29,877 nucleotides of DNA, from positions 322,021 to 351,897 of the forward strand of contig GG745358.1 of the NCBI GenBank assembly GCA_000151295.1. The letters are read 5' to 3'. Position 1 is the stretch's first letter; each line of letters starts with the position of its first letter. The position numbers and the translations under genes were made by a program. The stretch is from Allomyces macrogynus ATCC 38327 (taxonomy: Eukaryota > Blastocladiomycota > Blastocladiomycetes > Blastocladiales > Blastocladiaceae). Under the pieces are notes generated by a model that was not told the DNA's origin, made no database searches, and saw only the letters and a program-made list of their open reading frames with translations. Positions 9,001 to 17,710 of the stretch are shown here, in pieces.

Positions 9001-11940
9001 CTGCCATCATTGCCCTTGCAGCTGTGCACATGTGTGCCACACCAGTCTGTTGGCCTTGCCCAATTACTTCATGAGCACGCTCTCACCAAGATAGTTGAGC
9101 ACAGCCACATGAGCCGCTTGGCAACAGTCTTGGTCAAGTCAAGCCCATCCTTTCTGGGCAGGACAAACTTGGCCCCTGCCATGCCAGCAATGCATTCTGC
9201 AGCTGGGTCCCCTGCACTGTGGCAGCACCATACAACATACATCATCAGTGACCTGACAATGCTCTTGCCCACCTTGTGTGTTGAGACGCGCAGGTAGGCG
9301 TCATACTTGCTGGTGGTGGTGTCATCACCAACAATGGCGTTGGGGCACTCAAGCATGAGACGGCCATTAGTGCTGCTCCTGCTATCATGTGACTGCATGA
9401 TGAGGTTGCTGAGCTGGCACATTGGCTCAGCAGAGGCAAGTGCAAAGTCGTGAGTCTTGGGTGTGGCCATGACATGGTGTAGGTCATGGGGAAGTGGCCA
9501 GAACTGCATTTGCTCCAACAGCACAACCAAATTAAGAGTTTGGTCATGGTTGGGTTCCATGAAATTGCCCATGTAGAACAACACATTGTGGAGCTCAGCT
9601 TGGACATGAGGAGGTGGACTGCAAACTCAGGTGATGCTGTTTGGGTCAACATGTGATTGTCATGTTGCCACTGGCACCAGCTTGGCCAATTGCATTGGTG
9701 CCATGGCATGTTGTCTTGCTGGTAGGGCCACAGTTGGTTGGCAACATGCTTTCTGCTGCCTGTGAACATGCTCATGGTATTGATGCTAGGACAGGTGGGC
9801 CAAATGAGGATTCAGGACTGAGGAGTCTATGCAGAAACATGATGATGCAGCTGCCATGTTGGGTCATGCCACTGCCTGGCCTGTGCAAGTTGTTGGTTGG
9901 GTCAGTTCATGGTTCAATATTGCTGCAACATCACAGTGTCAGACACTTGATAGTGGGAGACGTGTTGGCCCCTCTATTGTCATTACCACAACTCCAATGG
10001 CGCTACCTTGTGCCAGCACAGCAACAATCACAACTGTGCCTCACAATCTTCTGATGCAACAACCATGATGCACTTCACCTTTGAACTTGACTCTGTCAGC
10101 AATCTTGGTTGCTGAGCTCCCTGTCATGATTAAGTGCCAGCTGCTCACCACCCACACCTACTGCCAAATGGGCAATGCCAGAACGCCTCACCTTCCTTCT
10201 CCACCCAGAGTTGCACGTGTGAAATGGTGTTGTGGTGGTGGGGCAATGTGCATTGTGGTTGTTGCTCATCATGGCCCCATTATCTCCACTCTCTCCCCTT
10301 CCTTGCTCACTCACTTGCTTGCTTTTGCCTATGGAATGAATAGCTCTGTATGAGCCATTGCAGGTTCCTGATGACCCTGATTTGCAGCAGTTCAGTGGTT
10401 CATGCAGTTTCTCCTGTCCCCAGCCATCATTTCAATGCTGCTTGTGGGCATGATGCGTGACTTACTCATAGTGAGCACTGACTGGAACATGAAATTTTGG
10501 TTGCAACCATGGCATGGGGAGCTGACCATGTTCTTGTTTTGGCCATGCTGGCATTAAGGGGAAGCTGAGGTTGAGGCTGCACCTGCACCCACACTTGCCA
10601 TGGTTTGGTTTAAGGTGGACAGGATCATGGACCAGGTGGCGCGCATGGGCAAAAGGTTGTGGAGGCCATGCCAGCCATGGTGGCTCTTGATTTTCTGGGT
10701 GTGGGGCAGGTGCCATCTTGATCAATCTGTCAGGAAGGGGTGAATATTGCAAATGGGACGTTTTTATCTTTGAGCAAGTGCATGCTGCAATCTTTTTCAT
10801 CAAGGCCGTGAAATGACAAAATATGGGCAAATGGGAGCAAAATCAAAATCCTGTAGAGTGCACTCTTGCCATTTTGCTTCTTTCAAGCTTCAGAAATCAT
10901 ATCACGCCTTGTCATGTCCTCTAGCAACAACCTCAGACATGGTCCTGCCCACAAGCAAAATGACAACAATGCATGGTCAGAAGGTGCTGCCAACTCATGG
11001 TCTCATGGTTATGCCAACAAGCACTTGCTTGCACCCATTGGAGTGCCTCATGTCCAAACATTGCTGTCAAAATCATTGAACAGCCCCCTCTCCACCATCA
11101 ACACCATTTCTGCCCCACTTGCACAGCACGGAATGTGTATCCAATGGCCGCTCCTCGCCCAGTGTGTGGCAATGACCATCATTGACCAATTATGGCACTG
11201 TCTTGCACCTTGCTTGTTGACTGATACCTTGTGACACATACACTGCTTCCTGCAGCCCTGCACTGCACAGAACTGGTGTTATCCACCAACCGTATCATGG
11301 TGGAGAGCATAGATATATATTTGTTTTGGCGAGTTGCCACTGTGCTGTGTGGATCAGTTCACTTTTGGTTAACAGGCCAGGTCAACTGATAGACCAGTGA
11401 GTGGCTGTACATGTATGCACATGGGCTGAACCAGCAATTTGAGAATGGAAAAAGTGCGAGCTACAATGGGCAGCAAAAAAATATGTTGTTTGATTGATCT
11501 CCTGGCTCATCTGGGGTCACTCTTCATGGTTTCCTGTCTGCATCTGTTTCACTGTGCCAACAGACATGAAGAGCAGCCATCAACCCAAAGCCCCTTTTCT
11601 TCTCTGGCAAGTCCACACATTTGCCCCACTTTGAAATGGTCACCAATGATCATGAATGCAATCAGGACAACAAGCACGAACGCGATCAAGACCACGCCCA
11701 TCCCACTCAGTACAATCACAACACCACTGCTGGTGAGCATCACAGAAAGGACTGCTCCTGACCTTGCACAAGCATCAGCTTGCAATTGAAACTCCCCGCC
11801 AAAACCATCGAGCTCATCCTCATCCATGCAATCCAGCTCACATTGGCTCCACTCAACCCAATTGAAGCGCTCTTCAAGTGGCCCTTACCTCCATGGTTTG
11901 CAGACCCACCCACTGCTGCAGCCTTGCAGCAGTGGCAGTT
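9001..11940. other. CG-depleted block, likely methylated and deaminated repeat DNA
   Basis: By eye there are only about 30-35 CG dinucleotides in 2.9 kb, including runs of more than 450 nt with none (for example 9481-9960), while TG and CA are very frequent. The genes on both sides are CG-rich. Base composition is not extreme in AT, so this is specific CG loss and not general AT drift. There are no long intact genes; the best remnant is the minus-strand frame at 9069-9584. The right end grades into the DWW-repeat pseudogene. The likely explanation is an old silenced repeat or transposon that lost CG to TG/CA by deamination of 5-methylcytosine. No terminal repeats or target-site duplications were identified. 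Confidence 0.7.
9069..9584 (-). pseudogene. Unidentified coding remnant inside the CG-depleted block
   Basis: The open frame has 171 codons and a protein-like composition: NFMEPNHDQTLNLVVLLEQM, NGRLMLECPNAIVGDD, SKYDAYLRVSTHKVGKSIVR, AKFVLPRKDGLDLTKTVAKR. It lies within almost CG-free DNA. The 5' extension is broken: upstream sequence (to about 9775) continues in other frames without a clear splice site. I cannot assign it to a transposase or other family. It may be part of the ORF of the decayed element that forms the block. A spurious frame in low-CG DNA, where stop codons derived from CG are rarer, is a real alternative. Confidence 0.35.
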
Positions 11941-12664
11941 CCTCCATGTCTTCCCCACAGCCTGGGCGCCATGCGTCGCGCGCGCCGCCTTCCCGCGTTT
12001 CCTGCACTGCACGACCTTCTACACTTCCTACAAGGGCCACGTCAACTTGCTCAACATGTGGCTGCAATTTGACCTGGACCTGACTTGGCATTCAATGCTC
12101 ACTCTACCTCACAACACTATACAGCCACATGCATGTCCTCGACTGGTGGCGAGAGCATGTCGCTGACGATCTGCTTTATTATCTGTCGTGGGGGCTGATT
12201 TATGCCATGACCAGGTGCATGACAGGGGACCTGGCCATGCTTGACTGGTGGCTTGTGTTGGGGTTGCTCATTCCTGGGTACCTGTCTGACTACACACTTG
12301 GCGAGGCACTCCAAACCGCGGCCTGTTTGGGCCATGTTCGGATTCTTGAGTACGCCATCAGCCAGAAACATGTGCCTGTGCTGGTTGAGCATCTGGGCGG
12401 ACTCAATGGGCCAAGTAGCACAGGACAAGTTGTGGTTTTGGAATGGTGGATTGGGTCGGGTTTGCCCGCCACGTACTCGACCGATGCATCATGGGCGCGG
12501 CCGAGGCAGGGCACCTGAATGTGCTCGGTTGGTGGGCGCGGTTGGGGCTCAAGATCAAGGAGCCATGCGATTGGGATGCATGGATGGCGCGCGTCACAGA
12601 TCAGGCAGTTGTGGCGTGGTTGGAAGCGTACTGCGCGGAGCGCGATGGTGCTTGCGATTGGTAA
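11780..12664 (+). pseudogene. DWW ankyrin-like repeat protein gene with frameshifts
   Basis: The first frame carries the family N-terminus (KTIELILIHAIQL, FLHVFPTAWAPCVARAAF, FYTSYKGHVNLLNMWLQF). Around 12090-12120 the frame changes and MHVLDWWREHV, LAMLDWWLVLGLLIPGY, AACLGHVRILEYAISQKHVP and VVLEWWIGSGLPATYSTD follow. Near 12480-12490 the frame changes again into IMGAAEAGHLNVLGWWARLG and the cap DQAVVAWLEAYCAERDG, which ends at TAG/TAA-proximal codon 12662-12664. At least two frameshifts therefore interrupt a recognisable single protein of about 290 residues. Order and motifs match 5721-6468, on the opposite strand. Each repeat looks like two short helices with a G-H-(V/L)-x-(V/I)-L-x-W-W core. 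Family members of this type may act as protein-binding scaffolds. No function is inferred for this copy. Confidence 0.65.
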
Positions 12665-13038
12665 ACGTCATTGTCGGCGTCGTGGTCATTGCAACAGTGC
12701 CATTAGACTTGAATCATGATGAATTGGAGCTCGACTTTGTCGGCCGTAGTTTCCGTTTTGTGGACAAGAGCTGTTGTTCGCCGCAAGTTAAACGTGACCG
12801 CGTTTGTTTACGCCAGACGCTGAAGGCGCGAACCGTAGTCCCACTGCACCGCGTGCGACCACGCCGGCGATGGTGTAGACGGACCCTGCGTGGATGAGAA
12901 TAATAGGCCTCAACAATTCTCATCCCTGGCGAACATGATGCTTGCCATGCCGGTGTTATTCCTCCGGCGCCAAGCGCCAGATCTACAACCCTCCCCTCTC
13001 CTCCCCTCCCCAAAAACGGCACCCAAAAACCTTCATGG
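12665..13038. other. Spacer, nothing recognised
   Basis: This contains the 3' flank of the armadillo-like gene on the minus strand and the 3' flank of the DWW pseudogene on the plus strand. A long minus-strand frame (12714-13529) overlaps the true last exon in another phase and has an Arg/Ser-biased translation typical of a GC shadow. It is not annotated as a gene. Confidence 0.45.
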
Positions 13039-14901
13039 TCACTCCATCCCCTCCTCTCCTCCAGCATACACCTCCTCCCCCAACCGCGATCGCGTGCGTC
13101 CATCCACAACCACTGGCGGCGGCACCGCCCCACGGACATACCGTGCACGCGGCCGTCCGCGCTCCTCCTCGTCGTTCCGCCTGCTGGCCGGCTGGACCGG
13201 CGGCGATAGCGGCGGCGGCGGCGTCGCGCGCGGCGTGAGCGGCAGCGGGAACTGGTCCAACACCGCATCAATCTTGCTCGCAAACGGCGCGAGCTGTGCG
13301 TCCTGGTGACAGAACAAGGCCACATTCGCAAGGTCGTTCCCATATAGCGCGACCAAATCCGGCGCGTGCCGGTCGAGTGCAAACACAACGATTTCCAAGA
13401 ACACCATTTTGCCTTCGACGGCGCGCACGTCGGTCGTGATTTTGTCGAGGACGCGCGGGAAGGACGCGACGAGGGCGTCAACAAACGCCGGGTCGTGGTG
13501 CAGGAGCAGGATGAGGATGTGGCCGGCAATCACGCGCAGGTCGTCGTTGAGTCGCGTCAGGCCGAGCAGGTCGTTGACGAGGTCCGGGTGGTCGGCGTGC
13601 CGCACGTGCACGAGGTCCAGGAGAAGTAGGTTCTTGAGAATTAAGATCGACCACGGCGTGTTGATGGCGTCGTTGAAGTGGATGATCTGGATGATTTCCC
13701 GTTCAATCGAGTATTTTTCAAACACGGGCGGAATCGACGGCATTTCTGGTGGAGATAATACCAAGGTGCGCGATCAGTGATACGGAATTGTTGGTAGTGT
13801 TTAACGCGGAGCGAAAACGAAAGAACCGCACTCTCGGCGGTCAGGAACGTGGTCATGATGGCAATCAGGTTCAGGCACCGCTCCTTGACAGACCGCTTAC
13901 GCGTGCGCTGGAAGATCTTGACCACGTCGCCGAGCACGCCAGCACAAATAAACCGCGAGTTGGCGTCATAGGAAATTAGCAGGCGCACGGCGAGCGTGAG
14001 CAGCAGTTCCGTCAGCTCCGAGTGGTTCTTGGACGCCAACCGCTGGTGCAAGACACGGGCGACGCCGGCTTCGATCAGCCTCTTCTTAGCGGCGGCTAGA
14101 TAAATACGTTCGGGATCGCATCAGCAAGAGACCACCGAGCAAATAGAGAGCGGAGAAACCAGCGCGTACGATTGCCGTGCACGAGGTCGTAGATGCAGGT
14201 TGCCGACGACAGGTAGGTGGCCTGCAATGCCACGTCCGACTCGAGGACGGTCAGGAGGTCGTCGAGCGCGCCAGCGGCCAGGAGCGCGGGCTTGTTCTCG
14301 TCTAAAGACGCGTATCAATGGTCAGAGACGGTGCAACGCGATCGAGCCAAGATAGACTCGCTGAACCTCGTTCAGAAAAAGTGCAGAGAACGGCCATCAA
14401 GGTCGACTGAACCTCGGGATGTGTCGCCTTGTCGGTGCATTTGCGCAAGACGGTTCGTGCAACATGCTCTGTTTGGAAAAATGGCCATCGGACGCGGTCA
14501 GAAGCAGGGCAAGGAGCACGACCACAACGGACAACGAGCGGTGGGTACCAGAGAGCTCAAATGCCTGCAACTCCTCAATGAGCCTACACAGAACAACGGA
14601 ACGTGAGCAACTCGACCAAGAAATGGACGAAGGACCGTCCAGCCGACGCACTTCAGTCGCTCGCGCACGGTCAATTGGACATTTTCCAATGTAGACAGGA
14701 TTTCTTGGACGCGCTCTAGGCACGGCACGGAACACACGCCACAAAATGAGCATCTGACCCACCCAGGTGGAGCGTCTGACGACAGAAGGCGCTGGCAGTA
14801 CCCTCAGCCGTCTGCGGAAAGACCTTGAGCACGACAGCAACGGATGCTGACGCGACGACGAGGGCGAGCGCGCCCCACCGTAACCAATTAGGGCCGTTCA
14901 T
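13039..14901 (-). CDS. Armadillo-like helical repeat protein with N-terminal membrane anchor
   Basis: Seven exons (14802-14901, 14652-14715, 14549-14583, 14367-14468, 14170-14301, 13832-14095, 13039-13745) join with consistent phase (1,2,1,1,1,1) and give 467 residues. The introns are 65-86 nt with 5' sites such as GTGCGT, GTACGC and GTGCGG. The N-terminus MNGPNWLRWGALALVVASAS is a single hydrophobic helix (about 6-26) with little before it, consistent with a signal anchor. A coiled segment (RVQEILSTLENVQLTVRERL) follows, and then successive armadillo/HEAT-like helices (ARTVLRKCTDKATHPEVQST, ALLAAGALDDLLTVLESDVA, KKRLIEAGVARVLHQRL, LTELLLTLAVRLLISYD, SILILKNLLLLDLVHVRHAD, FVDALVASFPRVLDKITTDV). 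The tail is Pro/Arg-rich and disordered. I cannot name a family; a membrane-tethered scaffold is an inference. It is divergent from the fumarylacetoacetase gene. Confidence 0.72.
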
Positions 14902-15732
14902 GTTAGAGGGGTCGCAGGAGCCGGCGGCGGGACGAGGATGCGGCCAACAGCGCAGACACTGGTACGCGCAGCGAACTTGCGATCAGCGCGTGATGGTTCG
15001 CGACGCGCAGGCAGGGTTCTGGTCGCGCACAAGACTTGCAGCAGGCCGGCGAACAGGTAACGGCTCGGCAGGACGCGCTTCGTAATGGTTGATGAGCGCG
15101 GGTGGCCAAGTCGGTACGTGGGCGCGCGGGGGTGTCCGCAGGTCGGGCCCCGGCGCGGCACTGGTGCAAAGGAGGCGGGGTTGTGGACGGCAGTGCGGGG
15201 AGTGCGGCCGAGCGAGGGCGCGCGTCGGAGCCGTTGGGCGGGCGCGCGAAAGAGGGCGACCATGCAGCGGCGGGGCGGGTCGGTGGAGTTTGCCGGAGTC
15301 TGCAGCTGGGCAGGCCGCGCACATGTCCAAGACAGTTCAACACCCGAAAGCGTTGGCTTGTCTCCGAACCTGATGAAGTCGGCCTCTCCGGAAAGTAGGG
15401 TATGCGGTGGGGGTGGCGCAGCCGGGGTGCGTGCCACTCATATCACATGCACGTGACTGATCGCCCTGGGGCGGCCGCAGGGAAAACGGATCGTCGTTTC
15501 GCGTCTTCGCTGAAGGGCTAACCCCAACCACCACGCCGTCGCCGTCCTGCAGCCCGTCGTCGTCGTGCATCCCGTCCACCGCCATAAAGGCGTCCCACCC
15601 CACGATCGTTTTTTGAAGGTAACCTTTTTTTTTTTTTTTTTTCCCCCCCCCCCCCCCCCCCCCGCCTCCGCCCACCGACGCGATCCCTGCTGCCGCTGCT
15701 CTCCTCTCCGCAACACGAATTCAAGCTTCAAG
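14902..15732. promoter_or_regulatory. Divergent intergenic region between the armadillo-like gene and fumarylacetoacetase
   Basis: These 831 nt must hold both promoters. Most of it (14930-15560) is very GC-rich. Overlapping open frames on both strands here (about 90-180 codons) have Arg/Ala/Pro-biased translations and no motifs, so I treat them as chance frames. The striking element is the T18-C21 tract at 15625-15663, which ends 69 nt before the fumarylacetoacetase ATG. No clear TATA element was seen. Confidence 0.5.
15625..15663 (+). repeat. T18-C21 homopyrimidine tract upstream of fumarylacetoacetase
   Basis: Eighteen T residues are followed directly by 21 C residues on the plus strand, so the minus strand is an uninterrupted purine tract. 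It lies 69-107 nt upstream of the start codon, in the promoter or 5' UTR. Such tracts exclude nucleosomes and can form triplex or G-rich structures. The exact lengths may be affected by sequencing error in homopolymers. Confidence 0.9.
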
Positions 15733-17103
15733 ATGGCGCTCCACCTGCTCAAGTCGTTTGTGCCCGTCGCGCCCACCTCGCACTTCCCCATCCAGAACCT
15801 GCCCTTTGGCGTCTTCTCTGACAAGGCCAACCATGCCAAGCGCGTCGGTGTCGCCATCGGCGACCTGATCCTCGACCTCGCCGCCGTTGCCCAGGCCGGT
15901 CTCTTTGACGGCACGCACGTCGAGTACCCGGCCAAGCAGGGCGTCTTCAACCACGACGCGCTCAACGCCTTCATGTCGCTCGGCAAGCCGCACTGGACCG
16001 CCACGCGCAACCGCGTGCAGCACCTGCTGCGCGACGACGTGCCCACGCTGCGCGATAACGCGGCCCTGCGCGAGCGCGTCTTCGTCGCGCAAAAGGACGC
16101 GACCATGCACCTGCCCGCGCACATTGGCGACTACACCGACTTCTACGCGTCCAAGGAACACGCGACCAACGTCGGTATCATGTTCCGCGGCAAGGAGAAC
16201 GCGCTCATGCCCAACTGGACCCACCTGCCTGTCGGGTACCACGGCCGCGCCTCGTCGGTGGTCGTCTCGGGCACGCCCATCCGTCGCCCGTGCGGCCAGC
16301 GTCTCCCGCAAAAGGGTGCCACCGCGCCCGTCTTTGGTCCCTCGGTTCGTCTCGATTACGAGCTCGAAATGGCGTTCCTCGTTGGCTCGGGCAACGCGCT
16401 CGGTGAGCCGATCCCGATGGAGAAGGCCAACGACCACATCTTCGGTGTTGTTGTCATGAACGACTGGAGTGGTGCGTTTTTCTGGTCTTCCATTTTTTCC
16501 ACGTTCAAACGTGATTCTCCTGATGCCCAGTCCACCCCTCCTTATCTAGCGCGCGACATCCAGGCCTGGGAGTACGTCCCACTCGGCCCCTTCCTTGGCA
16601 AGAACTTTGGCACGACCGTCTCCCCGTGGGTCGTGACGCTCGACGCGCTCGAGCCCTTCCTCGTTGCGGGCCCCGTCCAGGAACCGACGCCGCTGCCTTA
16701 CCTGCGTGACACGTCCAAGGCCGCCTACGACATTCGCCTGCAGGTGCAAATCAAGCCCGCGGGCAAGCAAGAGTTTGCGACCGTGACCGACTCGAACCTC
16801 AAGTACATGTACTGGTCGTTCAAGCAGCAGCTCGTGCACCACGCCGTCAACGGGTGCAACATGCGTCCGGGTGACCTGTGCGGGTCCGGTACCATCTCGG
16901 GGCCGACCGAGTCGGCGTTTGGGTCGCTCCTTGAGCTGACGTGGTCGGGCGCCAAGACGGTCAGCGTGGCTGGCGAGACGCGCACGTTTATCCAGGACGG
17001 GGATGAGGTCAAGATGACCGGCTGGTGCGAGGGGGACGGGTTCCGTGTCGGGTTTGGCGATGCCACGGGTGTCGTCCTCCCGGCGCACCAGACCAACTAC
17101 TAG
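15733..17103 (+). CDS. Fumarylacetoacetase
   Basis: This cytosolic enzyme hydrolyses 4-fumarylacetoacetate to fumarate and acetoacetate, the last step of phenylalanine/tyrosine catabolism. Exons 15733-16471 and 16550-17103 give 430 residues, close to the usual 420. The start ATG precedes the family N-terminus ([11 protein letters not shown]). Visible active-site segments: [19 protein letters not shown] (metal Asp and catalytic His), [32 protein letters not shown] (metal Glu residues), [20 protein letters not shown] (metal Asp, created by splicing) and [13 protein letters not shown] (active-site Lys). The 78-nt intron 16472-16549 (GTGCGT to TCTAG) is a multiple of three and has no stop, so the frame reads through. 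Removing it is required because 26 extra residues would split the metal-binding segment. It is convergent with the b561 gene. The gene is commonly called FAH, but the locus name in this species is unknown. Confidence 0.96.
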   Translation: MALHLLKSFVPVAPTSHFPIQNLPFGVFSDKANHAKRVGVAIGDLILDLAAVAQAGLFDGTHVEYPAKQGVFNHDALNAFMSLGKPHWTATRNRVQHLLRDDVPTLRDNAALRERVFVAQKDATMHLPAHIGDYTDFYASKEHATNVGIMFRGKENALMPNWTHLPVGYHGRASSVVVSGTPIRRPCGQRLPQKGATAPVFGPSVRLDYELEMAFLVGSGNALGEPIPMEKANDHIFGVVVMNDWSGAFFWSSIFSTFKRDSPDAQSTPPYLARDIQAWEYVPLGPFLGKNFGTTVSPWVVTLDALEPFLVAGPVQEPTPLPYLRDTSKAAYDIRLQVQIKPAGKQEFATVTDSNLKYMYWSFKQQLVHHAVNGCNMRPGDLCGSGTISGPTESAFGSLLELTWSGAKTVSVAGETRTFIQDGDEVKMTGWCEGDGFRVGFGDATGVVLPAHQTNY

Positions 17104-17710
17104 CTCGCTGGACAGGGCCGGGCGGAGCGCGCACGGCTCTGAGGTTTGATGGTTTCGGTTCTTTGTGTTTTGCGTTTCGGTTTGGTGTTTTCTCGGGCGC
17201 TGCAATGCGTCCTTCTAGGTGCTCTTTGGTCGGAATAGGACCTCCACTCTCTCGCACTCCTTGGTGGTGGCGTTTTCACGACCCCACTCGTTCGAATCGG
17301 ACTGTCGATTCGCAACCGCAATAGACTTGAAATCGGCTGTTTCCAGCCTTTCTGCGCGCGCCTTCGTCGTCGTCGTCGAAAGAGAACACACGCGACAGCG
17401 GGGATGGATAGCAGCCGATGGCACTTCGTCCCTGCTATCATTCACCTGATATTCCCCACTTTTGACATGCTCCTCTGGCTCCCCTCCCCACCTCTCCCGG
17501 ATTGCTCTCGACAACGGCGAGTGCCGGGGCAGTGGCAGTAGGGCCGTGCTCGTGAAGTATGTGCTGAGTAACTGCATGCTCGGATTCGTGACGTCGAAGA
17601 CGGAACAACAGCATCAATCAAATGTCACAGACAACCAACATCAGCAAATGTCAATGAATTACCACAGCCTCTTCTCCACCTCATCATCTACCAAAATCAA
17701 GAAATTGTCT
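17104..17710. other. Convergent 3' intergenic region, nothing recognised
   Basis: It lies between the stop codons of fumarylacetoacetase (+) and the b561 gene (-), so it should contain both 3' UTRs. Short frames on either strand show no motifs. No stem-loop terminator is expected in a eukaryote, and no clear polyadenylation signal pair was identified. Confidence 0.45.

Noticed and set aside
9001..11940. Repeat-induced point mutation (RIP)
   Set aside because: Classic RIP removes CpA and raises TpA. Here CpA and TpG are abundant and only CpG is lost, which fits CpG methylation decay better.
12714..13529. 271-codon minus-strand frame over the last armadillo-gene exon
   Set aside because: It is a different phase from the exon that splices in phase and shows helical repeats. 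The translation is Arg/Ser-rich and runs into non-coding sequence.
14898..15456. Overlapping 120-180 codon frames on both strands between the armadillo-like gene and fumarylacetoacetase
   Set aside because: They are Arg/Pro/Ala-biased translations without motifs in a very GC-rich promoter region. Overlapping frames on both strands indicate chance absence of stops.
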